Below are positions 56,533-64,000 of a stretch of DNA of 64,000 nucleotides, one piece after another; the stretch's first letter is position 1, and each line of letters opens with the position of its first letter. A program made the position numbers and the translations under genes. The notes beneath the pieces were generated by a model. The model ran no database searches. It was not told the origin of the DNA and was given only the letters and a program-made list of their open reading frames with translations. The stretch lies in assembly GCF_900068895.1 (NCBI RefSeq), contig NZ_CDPK01000001.1, forward strand, positions 125,976 through 189,975, read 5' to 3'. This DNA is from Erwinia sp. ErVv1. Its GTDB lineage: Bacteria > Pseudomonadota > Gammaproteobacteria > Enterobacterales > Enterobacteriaceae.

Positions 56533-56754
56533 AAGAATATCCGTTAACGGCAGGTGGCAGCGGGTTAAATCGCTTTCGTTATAATCACAATGCTCTGCGA
56601 AAATAACACCCTGTTAACGGGATTGATATAAGTTGACACAATTTGCCGCCGCTCTGAATGTCATTATTTGAGCTGCATCACGTAAGCAAAGCTGAGAGGC
56701 CTTTTCTGACCGTGGCGGGCCACTCTGAGAGGATTGAGAGATGCGTCAGCCAGC

Positions 56755-56843
56755 ATTGAATCCATCCTGTCACGGGGGATCGACTCACCCTGCCACAGGG
56801 GATACTTCACACCCTGCCGGAAGGGATTGAACCTAACCTGCCA
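56755..56843. repeat. Degenerate 24-base tandem repeats overlapping the yhjK 3' end
   Basis: On the minus strand units starting at 56843, 56819, 56795 and (partial) 56771 share the pattern nGGCAGGnT...ATCCC. The first unit contains the yhjK stop codon, so the array begins in the last codons of the gene and extends downstream. In another frame it reads as repeated eight-residue units (WQVRFNPF, RQGVKYPL, WQGESIPR), but no start supports translation. Confidence 0.6.
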
Positions 56844-58827
56844 GATAGCGCTCGGTGAAAATCGCCACCGGCAGCGCCTCTGAATAGAGATAGCCCTGAC
56901 CGATATGGATGCCGCGCGCCAGCAGCCAGTCGCGCTGCCCGCTGGTTTCAACGCCCTCGGCAATCACCTCAATCTTGATGATGCTGGCGATAGCCGCCAC
57001 GATACGCACCATGGTGTCGTCCTGTGGCAGCGAACAGACAAAGCTGCGATCCATTTTGAGCTTGCTGATCGGCACCGACTTAAACTGACTCAGCCAGTTC
57101 AGATTCGCGTAGCCCATGCCAAAGTCGTCCAGCGCAACCCTGATACCCACCTGCTGTAGCTCGCGGAGCAGCCGCAGCGCCAGCGCGGGCTCGCCAATCT
57201 GCGCCGTTTCGGTAATTTCCAGCATCAGGCTACCGGCGTCAATCCGATGGCGCTGAATAAGCCCCTGTAAATGCGCCACCATATCGCGCTCGCGCAGCTG
57301 AGTGGCAGAAATATTCACGCTGAGCGCCAGGTCAATACCGCGCTTCTGCCAGGCGGCCAGCACCCGGCAGGACTCCTCAAGTACCCAGCGGCCCAGCGCA
57401 CCAATCACGCCAATCTCTTCCGCATTCACGATCAGCTCTTCGGGCAGCGACCAGCTGCCGTCCGGCTGGCGCATACGCAGCAGCGCTTCTGCGCCAACCA
57501 CCGCGCCGCTACGCATATCGATCTGCGGCTGGAGATAGAGGGCGAACTGTCCCTCGTCCAGCCCCTGCAAAATATCGTGCTCCTGCGTCAGGCGCTTATG
57601 TGCCCGCTCGGTCATCTTCGGCTCAAAAAACAGGATTTGGTTTTTCCCCTGATGTCGGGCTGACATCATCGCCGATGCGGCGCGACTGAGGAAGTCCTGA
57701 GCGGTCAGCGGCGTTTCTGCCTGCTGGGTCATACCGACGCTGATATTCGGGCGCAGCGAGAGATGCTGGATCGCCACCGGCTGGTTCAGCCGCATCAGCA
57801 GCAGGCGCGCCAGCCGGATTGCCCGGAAGGGGTTATTCGCCCGCTTCGCTAATAGCACAAAATCACTCAGTGAGAGCTGTCCCAGCACCGTCTGCTCATC
57901 AATGCACTGACGCATTTTCTCCAGCAGCGTCAGGAGCAGCGCATCCCGCTGTTCGTCCGTGACCACGCCGTTCGCGTCCTGAAGCGTTTCTATCCGCACC
58001 ACGATAACCGTAAAGACCTCATCATCGGCGACGGATTGCAGATGCTCTTCAAGTAGCGCAAGGAACAACGCCTTGTTAGGCAGGTTAGTCAGGGAAAATC
58101 GCGTCGTCTGCCTGCTCATCTCAGTGTGCGCCGAGGCCGTAACCTGCTGGTTATAGTTATAGCTGCGGATAAGCATCCCCAGTTCGTCGTCCCGATGACG
58201 GGGCGGCAGCGCCAACCGATGGGCGAGAATATCCTGGGCGGGCAGCTCATGCAGCTCGTTGGCTATTCTGCGCAGTGGACGAACAATCAGCTTATTGATG
58301 CACCAGCTCAGGGCGACAGAAAGCGTCAGCGCCAGCAGCAGATAGGTGGTTACCAGCGTCGAGAGGGCGCTGAGGATAAACTGATAGACGCGCCAGGAGT
58401 CGGCGCGCAGCCGAAGCATCGCCAGCGGTTTTGGGTTAGCGGGCTCGACGGAATAGAGCGGCACGGTAATCTGAACCGGCAGTTCAAACAGTTTGGCGAT
58501 GAGAGGGGGAACCGGCTTTTCCGCTGCAAAGTCGGTATGCAGTACGTGCAGGCCGTTAGGTAACACCACTTCCGCACGGGCAAGCACCCCCGCGGGCTTC
58601 AGCGAATCAAGAATGACGCCGGCCTGACGGATATCCGCCTTCAGTACCGCCTGCGACAGCGGCTGGCGAACGGTGTGGGCGATATTTTCCATCTGCTGGG
58701 CATAGTCAACCCTGCGCTGCTGCACAAAATGGAAAAGCTGAATGACGATAAAAATTGAGATGGTGACGATCGAGACTCCCGATACCGTCGCCATCTGTTT
58801 TATCGTTAATGACCGACTGACGCGCAA
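56833..58827 (-). CDS. yhjK: YhjK/PdeK, membrane GGDEF-EAL phosphodiesterase
   Basis: 664 residues (E. coli 649). Start is a TTG at 58827: MRVSRSLTIKQMA matches the E. coli N-terminus, and GGAGAA lies just upstream. First membrane helix (about 13-33), a periplasmic region, second helix (about 150-172), a HAMP-like segment (to about 230), a GGDEF domain with a degenerate site (LSLSDFVLL), and an EAL domain with EALLRMR, NISATQLRE, LEITETA, LDDFGMGYANL, KMDRSF and EGVET intact. So it should cleave cyclic di-GMP rather than make it, and probably restrains cellulose made by the neighbouring bcs operon. Confidence 0.92.
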   Translation of the reverse strand: MRVSRSLTIKQMATVSGVSIVTISIFIVIQLFHFVQQRRVDYAQQMENIAHTVRQPLSQAVLKADIRQAGVILDSLKPAGVLARAEVVLPNGLHVLHTDFAAEKPVPPLIAKLFELPVQITVPLYSVEPANPKPLAMLRLRADSWRVYQFILSALSTLVTTYLLLALTLSVALSWCINKLIVRPLRRIANELHELPAQDILAHRLALPPRHRDDELGMLIRSYNYNQQVTASAHTEMSRQTTRFSLTNLPNKALFLALLEEHLQSVADDEVFTVIVVRIETLQDANGVVTDEQRDALLLTLLEKMRQCIDEQTVLGQLSLSDFVLLAKRANNPFRAIRLARLLLMRLNQPVAIQHLSLRPNISVGMTQQAETPLTAQDFLSRAASAMMSARHQGKNQILFFEPKMTERAHKRLTQEHDILQGLDEGQFALYLQPQIDMRSGAVVGAEALLRMRQPDGSWSLPEELIVNAEEIGVIGALGRWVLEESCRVLAAWQKRGIDLALSVNISATQLRERDMVAHLQGLIQRHRIDAGSLMLEITETAQIGEPALALRLLRELQQVGIRVALDDFGMGYANLNWLSQFKSVPISKLKMDRSFVCSLPQDDTMVRIVAAIASIIKIEVIAEGVETSGQRDWLLARGIHIGQGYLYSEALPVAIFTERYLAG

Positions 58828-58967
58828 GCCTGTTCTCCGACATCCTGGATGCCGCCCCGGACGGGCGGTAAAAACTGTCCTGAGTATATCGTATGACGGC
58901 CGCTTGTTAAGTTCTCCCTGACTTCATCCGGTGGATTAGGTGTTTTCCGAGGAAAAAGGCGGGCGAC

Positions 58968-59966
58968 TCAACGATCTTTCATCGCCAGCCAGGCCAGCAG
59001 ATGCAGGCTTGCCGAGTAGTAGTCTTCGCTGTTATCCAGCCGATCGCTGATATTACCCGTCTCGTTCAGCGTCAGGTCCCGTACCGCCAGCAGGCCACCT
59101 GCCATGGCGTAGGGCGCCCGGCTGTTGCTCATTACGTCAATCCACGCCGGGGTTTGCAGGCGGGAAAAGTTCATCCAGAAGCGCTGGAACGGCACCAGCT
59201 GAAGGCTTTGCGAGTCGTACCAGTACAGATACAGTGGAATGCGAATGGCATCATAGCTAAAGCGCGGAGGCCAGTCCGTTGCCGGGGCGACCGTACCATC
59301 AGCGTTTAGCGCCACCCAGTCCACGGGCAGGTCGGTCTCACCAAAGCGCATTTTAGACAGCAGGCTCATGCCGCTGTCGATCAGGTTGTCCCACACTTTC
59401 AGGTGGCTGCGGCTGGCAAAGTCACGCCAGGCCGGAAACAGAAAATAGGAGGGATTGAGCACCACATAGCTGGTTTTATTGAAGCCCTGCGAGCCGGGCA
59501 GCATAACCGTATAGCCGCCAAAGGTGACAACATTATGGCTGATAATGGCGCGCTGGATCTGGTCCGAAGCGTCCAGATAAGCTTTGTTATGCCACTTCTG
59601 CCCTGCTTTGAGCAGCGCCCAGGCTATCAGCACGTCGCCATCCGAGGCGTTATTGCTATCCGCAATCGGCCTGGCCGAATCTGGCGTGTATTTCCAGTAA
59701 AACAGTCCGTTTTGCGGATTTTTCAGATGCTGCTGGGTCCAGCGCCACAGGCCGTCGAAGCTGCTGCGATCGTTGTACCACACCGCCATCAGCATGGCAT
59801 ATCCCTGCCCTTCGGTATGGCTGACGTTATTGTTTCCCGTGTCCTGTATGCGCCCGTCGCTGGTCATAAAGCGCGTTTTAAAAGTACTCCAGCCGTCAGC
59901 CGCGCTGGCCTGCGCACAGCCAATGGCCAGCAGCAGTAGAATGAGGCTCGTTCTCAGCAGCTTCAT
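58968..59966 (-). CDS. bcsZ: BcsZ, periplasmic GH8 endoglucanase
   Basis: 332 residues from the ATG at 59966, which has GAGGGTG at correct spacing; an upstream TTG at 59981 overlapping bcsD is less likely. Signal peptide (about 1-23, ending ASA). GH8 motifs: [20 protein letters not shown] near 45-64 with the catalytic acid Glu, [17 protein letters not shown] and [18 protein letters not shown]. Trims cellulose during export. It is the last gene of this bcs operon. Confidence 0.94.
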   Translation of the reverse strand: MKLLRTSLILLLLAIGCAQASAADGWSTFKTRFMTSDGRIQDTGNNNVSHTEGQGYAMLMAVWYNDRSSFDGLWRWTQQHLKNPQNGLFYWKYTPDSARPIADSNNASDGDVLIAWALLKAGQKWHNKAYLDASDQIQRAIISHNVVTFGGYTVMLPGSQGFNKTSYVVLNPSYFLFPAWRDFASRSHLKVWDNLIDSGMSLLSKMRFGETDLPVDWVALNADGTVAPATDWPPRFSYDAIRIPLYLYWYDSQSLQLVPFQRFWMNFSRLQTPAWIDVMSNSRAPYAMAGGLLAVRDLTLNETGNISDRLDNSEDYYSASLHLLAWLAMKDR

Positions 59967-59977
59967 TATTATCACCC

Positions 59978-60445
59978 TCAACGCTGGTAGCGAAAATTAA
60001 GCGTGGCGTCGGCATCCGTCGCTTCGCATACCACCGGCACCGTTGGGGCACCGCCCTGTTCCTGTAGCCAGCGACCATATAGCCCGGTCAGTACCGCCCC
60101 CAGCGCCTGTTGCCACTGGCGCGCATCAAACTGGTCATCGCCCGGCGGCAGCGCCATGTGACAAATCACAATGGCCGTCTCCCGTGGCTCTACCTCGACA
60201 AAGCCCCAGTTAAAGCGTGCCAGCACCTGATTAATCTGCTGTTCCAGATCCGCCACGGTCTGCGCAGTGCCCAGGGGGTAGCGGGTGGCCAGGTTGTCCC
60301 CCATTTGCAGCAGAAAGGCATGACTTTCACGTTCACCAGCATTACGCAGCATGCCGTTAATGATCACGCTCAGCAGATCAAACCAGCCCGGCTGATACTG
60401 CTGCTGCCGGTAGTAATCCAGGGTGCGGTCGGTCGGTTCACTCAT
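59978..60445 (-). CDS. bcsD: BcsD, cellulose synthase accessory subunit
   Basis: 155 residues (BcsD of Komagataeibacter is 156). Mixed alpha/beta protein that forms periplasmic cylinders guiding glucan chains in organisms making ordered cellulose. Segments [18 protein letters not shown] and [20 protein letters not shown] match the family. It follows bcsC after 2 bases. Its presence marks a bcsABCD-type (type I) operon rather than the E. coli arrangement. Confidence 0.85.
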   Translation of the reverse strand: MSEPTDRTLDYYRQQQYQPGWFDLLSVIINGMLRNAGERESHAFLLQMGDNLATRYPLGTAQTVADLEQQINQVLARFNWGFVEVEPRETAIVICHMALPPGDDQFDARQWQQALGAVLTGLYGRWLQEQGGAPTVPVVCEATDADATLNFRYQR

Positions 60446-60447
60446 GC

Positions 60448-63400
60448 TTATTTTTCCCCGAGCATATAGCGGAAATAGAGTTGTGCAGTGCTTTCGTTAT
60501 AGTTACCAAAGGTGTCGTAGCCAAGCTGGCCGCCAATAGTAACGTCTTTATTTACCTTATAATCCGCACCAGCATGAAGATTATAGCCGATGCCGTTTTT
60601 GCTGCTGCCCTGATACCAGGCCTCCGTGGCGTAACCCGCATTGGCGTAGCTTTCAAGTTCGGCCTGCTTTGCTGAATCGGTCGGGAAATAGGCGCTGCGA
60701 TCTTCAGAGTAGGACTGGTAGCCCACCGAGCCGCCTATTCTGACTTTCATATCCTCGTAGCTTTTACTCCAGTCCACCGGGAAGGATACCGCCACAAAGT
60801 CCTGCGGGCTGAAGTAGCCGCCCTGCCCGTAGCTGTAGTAGCTGAGGTTTTTTGAGAAGTCCATCCAGCTCATGCTGATACCGGTTTTCAGCTCGCTGCT
60901 GTCGTCGTGGAAGGGCCTGACGTAAGCGCCCGCCTGACCCAGAATGCTCTGGTTACTCTCAACGTTCTCACCCAGGTAGCTATAGCCCCCGGCACCAACG
61001 TAAAAGCCGGCATCGCCGTTATCATAGCTCAGCAGGGCGTTACCGCCGTTTTTGGTGACCCGCCCCCAGCGTTTGCCGCTCAGCTTGTCCTCCACGCCAA
61101 CGTAGGAGAGCAGGCTGTCGGTGACCGCGCGGCGTTCACCGGTCAGGATCAGCGTCAGGTAATCCGTCAGTTTAGGCGACCACTGAATGCCGCCCACCAG
61201 CGTGCTCAGATCCTGCCCCAGCGGCGTGGAGCCAAGATCGATTTTGAAATTATCGTTGGTCAGCCCCAGATTTACCTCGACGCCGGAGGCGTTCTGCGAA
61301 CCAGGGGAGTCCAGATTCACCGTGCCCGGAGCAACGTTGTTTTGCGCGGCAATACGGCCCTGCTCCAGCGCCCCGGTACCGAAGCGCGCAACCGAGGTCC
61401 CCGACGCGCTGCCCGCGCTCAGCGTGACCGGCGTCAGGGTGAAGTCGAAGCGCGTATCCCCATAGGGCACCGTTGACCAGGTGAGCGGCGCTTTCGCCTC
61501 GGTCAGCTTGCTCAGGCCGGATTCGCCATCGCGTCCCCGAACCTGCATACCGCCCTGGATCCAGCTGCCGGTTCGCGTCTCCAGGTCATCAATCAGGGTA
61601 TCCACCTGATGCAGCGTTTGATCCTGTGGAGAGGTTGCCACGTCCGCCGTCTGCGCGGCAGCCTGATCGTTTGCCGGGGCCTGCTGCCACGGCATCACCG
61701 TGCCATAGGTGGAAGGCGAGCGGCGCGGGGATGTGGTGGTGCGGTTGATAAAGGGATTATCCGCCAGCGCCATGCCGCCAATCACCGGCGTGGTGCCGGT
61801 TTCGGCACCCTGAATGCCGGTCAGCTTGCCGCGCGCGGTGCGCAGATAAGCCAGCGCCTGCTGGTGATCGCCATCGGCCTCCGCCACGCGCGCCATCAGC
61901 AACAGCCGATCCGGCGTCTGCTCACCGCGCAATCCGCCAATCAGCCTCTTCGCTTTCGGCAGATCGTGGCTGGTTAGGGCCACGTTGATCGCGCCTACGC
62001 GCGCGTCCTGAGCCGGCGTATCGCGGGTCATCAGATAGTCATAAACCACGCCCGCTTCTTTGTTCATCTTGCCGGACTGATAAAGACGACCCATGGCAAA
62101 CATCAGATCAACATTTTGCGGGTCGTGCTGTAGTGCACCAATCAGCTTGTCGTATGCGGCCGCGTACTGCCCCTGATTACGCAGGCGGTCGGCCTCGTTG
62201 ATGAGATAGCCATTTTGAATACTGGCCAGCTGAGTAGGGGTACTGCGCGACTGGAGTTCCGGGCTGTTGAGAAACCGTCCGGCTTCTTCCGTCAGCCCCG
62301 CCTGATTCAGCACCGCCACCTGGGCGGCGTAATCTCCCGCGTTGCCCTGCACGCCGCGCTGCATGTTGTTTCGCACCACGGCGATCGCCGTGGTCAGATC
62401 CCCGGCAGCGGCCAGCCCCTGCGCCAGATTTCCGGCATCGACCGGGCTTTCCGGCGGGTTGACCGCCAGCGCTTTAAGCGTATTGGCGGCAGCGACACTG
62501 GCCCCCTGTGCCAGATACTGCCGGGCAACCGCCATTTGCAGATTAAAGTTGACCCGGCGGGAAAGCAGACGGGTTTCGCGGGTCTGCGCCCGGGCGGGCA
62601 GGCGCGCCAGCAGCGACTGGGCCTGCTGCCAGGCACCGTTTTCGCTGGCAAACAGCGCACCGGCATAGATATCGCTGTCGCTGGCGCCCGGGCGGAACGA
62701 AGACTGCATCACGCCGGAGGCCAGCGCCGTATTGCCCTGCTGCTGGTAAATTCGCGCCAGGTCGAGGCGCAGCCAGGCGTCGGCCGGAAAGCGCGCCATC
62801 CCCTGCTGGAGGAGGGTAATCGCCTGCTGAGGATTTCCCGCCGCCAGGGCCTGCTTCGCCTGCCGACGAACAGGATCGCTGGTTGCGCCGGAATGCGGCG
62901 TCACGCTGGCACGAACGCTGTCCGGCAGCGACGCCAGCAGCGTACTGGCTTCCGCGCTGCGATTCTGTTGGCGCAGCACGTAAAACAGTCCCTCCTTCGC
63001 CGGGCGGTTATCCGCATCGCTTTGCAGCACCGCACGGTAGGTCTGCTCTGCCGCCGCAGGCTGGTTGCTGCGGCGCTGTACGTCGGCGCGGAACAGCTTA
63101 GCCGCGATGCCTTTCGCGCCTTCGGCCTGGGTCAGGGGTTCACTCAGGCTCAGCGCCCGATCGCTGTTACCGTCCTTCATCGCCTGCTGAGCCTGCGCCA
63201 GCTGACCGTAGAAACGGGCATCATCCGCCTGCTGCTGTCGCTGCTGGCTGCTTTCGCCCCCCTGCTTAGCCGCACGATCGAGGTAATCTGCCGCTGCCGC
63301 ATAGTTGCCGCTGCGCTGGGCAACATAGCCCAGCCCCGCCAGCGCATCGGCATCCTGCGGATTGGTTTGCAGGACGCGATTAAAATCACTCTGCGCCTCG

Positions 63401-64000
63401 GTGACGTTACCGCTGTTCAGGGCGGTAAAGCCCTCGCCTTTTTCGGCGCCTCCCACGCCATTACGGAAGCGATCGGCGACCGCGCGGTCCTGCGGATGAC
63501 GCTGCTGATAGTGCTGATAGAGCGCCGCATCCTCCGGCTGTGGGCCGAGCCACAGCAGCGCCTGACGCAGCGAACGATCCGCATCCGCATTGCCGTCAGC
63601 CATGCCTTCCAGCAGCTGAAGGCCTTCGCGCCGGGTTGATTCCTGGTAAGTCAGGGCCTTACCCAACGCCAGCTTCGCCCCGGTATCCTGAGGGTGCTGA
63701 GCCGCAAACTGGCGCAGGTGATCCACCGCCTGCGGCAGCAGCGTGCGGTCGCCCGCCATGGTCAGATAATACTCGGCAGCCACGCTGGCGGGGGGTTCGC
63801 TACCGCTAAAGGTGTTACGCCAGGTTTGTAACGACGCGGCGATGTTGCCGCTGCGCGCCTGCTGACGGGCCAGGGTAAGCTCCGCCGCCGGAATAGCACG
63901 CAGCTGGCGCGCGCTGTCGAGCTCGGCGAGCCGGGCGTCCTGTGGTGAAAGCTGGCTGAGACGCGCACGCCACCTCGCCGCGGCGGCTTCATCGCCGCTC
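60448..64000 (-). CDS. bcsC: BcsC, cellulose export outer-membrane protein, N-terminus outside the window
   Basis: 1184 codons visible; the frame is open to the right edge (an internal GTG at 63783 is not the start). The left 840 or so residues are a long series of TPR-like repeats in the periplasm (for example NPQDADALAGLGYVAQRSGN and RLDLARIYQQQGNTALASGV). The final 330 residues (from about RTGSWIQGGMQVRGRDGESG) are the outer-membrane barrel, ending in LYFRYMLGEK. The signal peptide and first repeats are off the edge. It works with BcsA and BcsB to pass the glucan to the cell surface. Confidence 0.95.
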   Translation of the reverse strand, partial: SGDEAAAARWRARLSQLSPQDARLAELDSARQLRAIPAAELTLARQQARSGNIAASLQTWRNTFSGSEPPASVAAEYYLTMAGDRTLLPQAVDHLRQFAAQHPQDTGAKLALGKALTYQESTRREGLQLLEGMADGNADADRSLRQALLWLGPQPEDAALYQHYQQRHPQDRAVADRFRNGVGGAEKGEGFTALNSGNVTEAQSDFNRVLQTNPQDADALAGLGYVAQRSGNYAAAADYLDRAAKQGGESSQQRQQQADDARFYGQLAQAQQAMKDGNSDRALSLSEPLTQAEGAKGIAAKLFRADVQRRSNQPAAAEQTYRAVLQSDADNRPAKEGLFYVLRQQNRSAEASTLLASLPDSVRASVTPHSGATSDPVRRQAKQALAAGNPQQAITLLQQGMARFPADAWLRLDLARIYQQQGNTALASGVMQSSFRPGASDSDIYAGALFASENGAWQQAQSLLARLPARAQTRETRLLSRRVNFNLQMAVARQYLAQGASVAAANTLKALAVNPPESPVDAGNLAQGLAAAGDLTTAIAVVRNNMQRGVQGNAGDYAAQVAVLNQAGLTEEAGRFLNSPELQSRSTPTQLASIQNGYLINEADRLRNQGQYAAAYDKLIGALQHDPQNVDLMFAMGRLYQSGKMNKEAGVVYDYLMTRDTPAQDARVGAINVALTSHDLPKAKRLIGGLRGEQTPDRLLLMARVAEADGDHQQALAYLRTARGKLTGIQGAETGTTPVIGGMALADNPFINRTTTSPRRSPSTYGTVMPWQQAPANDQAAAQTADVATSPQDQTLHQVDTLIDDLETRTGSWIQGGMQVRGRDGESGLSKLTEAKAPLTWSTVPYGDTRFDFTLTPVTLSAGSASGTSVARFGTGALEQGRIAAQNNVAPGTVNLDSPGSQNASGVEVNLGLTNDNFKIDLGSTPLGQDLSTLVGGIQWSPKLTDYLTLILTGERRAVTDSLLSYVGVEDKLSGKRWGRVTKNGGNALLSYDNGDAGFYVGAGGYSYLGENVESNQSILGQAGAYVRPFHDDSSELKTGISMSWMDFSKNLSYYSYGQGGYFSPQDFVAVSFPVDWSKSYEDMKVRIGGSVGYQSYSEDRSAYFPTDSAKQAELESYANAGYATEAWYQGSSKNGIGYNLHAGADYKVNKDVTIGGQLGYDTFGNYNESTAQLYFRYMLGEK

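Noticed and set aside
56664-56963. Minus-strand frame of 99 codons over the 24-base repeats
   Set aside because: Starts inside yhjK in another frame without a ribosome site; it reflects the repeat unit length being a multiple of three.
62215-63639. 474-codon plus-strand frame opposite bcsC
   Set aside because: Shadow of the repetitive GC-rich TPR region of bcsC.

Overview
The window reads as chromosomal DNA of a plant- or insect-associated enterobacterium, most likely Erwiniaceae (Erwinia/Pantoea type). This rests on gene content and on E. coli-like synteny (yhjE, yhjG, yhjJ, dctA, yhjK, bcs), not on any database search. An AT-rich block (about 1-21.9 kb) sits beside much more GC-rich core DNA (about 22-64 kb), which suggests that the left third is a horizontally acquired island.

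Region 1 (1-18722, all on the minus strand) is an Inv-Mxi-Spa (SPI-1-like) type III secretion locus in the Salmonella order: invF-invG-invE-invA-invB-invC-invI-invJ-spaO-spaP-spaQ-spaR-spaS, then sicA-sipB-sipC-sipD and a sipA-like effector cut by the window edge. Most genes overlap or nearly touch. The needle and inner-ring genes (prg/org type) and an invH pilotin are not in the window.

Region 2 (19005-22135) is the island edge. It holds two tandem HilA-type winged-helix regulators that lack the long HilA C-terminus, a decayed IS256-family element (about 21106-21710) and what looks like the leader of an intimin/invasin-type adhesin. Upstream of invF there is a candidate HilA box.

Region 3 (22136-32520) has an ABC exporter, a GT17-like glycosyltransferase and the kdpFABCD potassium operon. 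The kdpE response regulator gene is missing from its usual place, although a strong KdpE-like operator remains in front of kdpF. KdpD carries an extra segment of about 34 residues in its ATP-binding domain.

Region 4 (32588-46400) contains small metal and stress loci. A TonB-dependent receptor plus periplasmic binding protein pair has a near-perfect ModE (molybdate) operator over its promoter. There is also an eight-cysteine small secreted protein, a secreted alpha/beta hydrolase, adhP, cbpA-cbpM, mntP with a likely MntR operator, and an mgtA magnesium ATPase operon with a proline-containing leader peptide upstream and a 30-residue membrane peptide downstream.

Region 5 (47185-64000) is the yhj/bcs neighbourhood: yhjE, yhjG, an alginate-lyase-family gene and an esterase in the place that yhjH-kdgK occupy in E. 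coli, then yhjJ, dctA, the phosphodiesterase yhjK, and the end of a cellulose operon (bcsC partial, bcsD, bcsZ).
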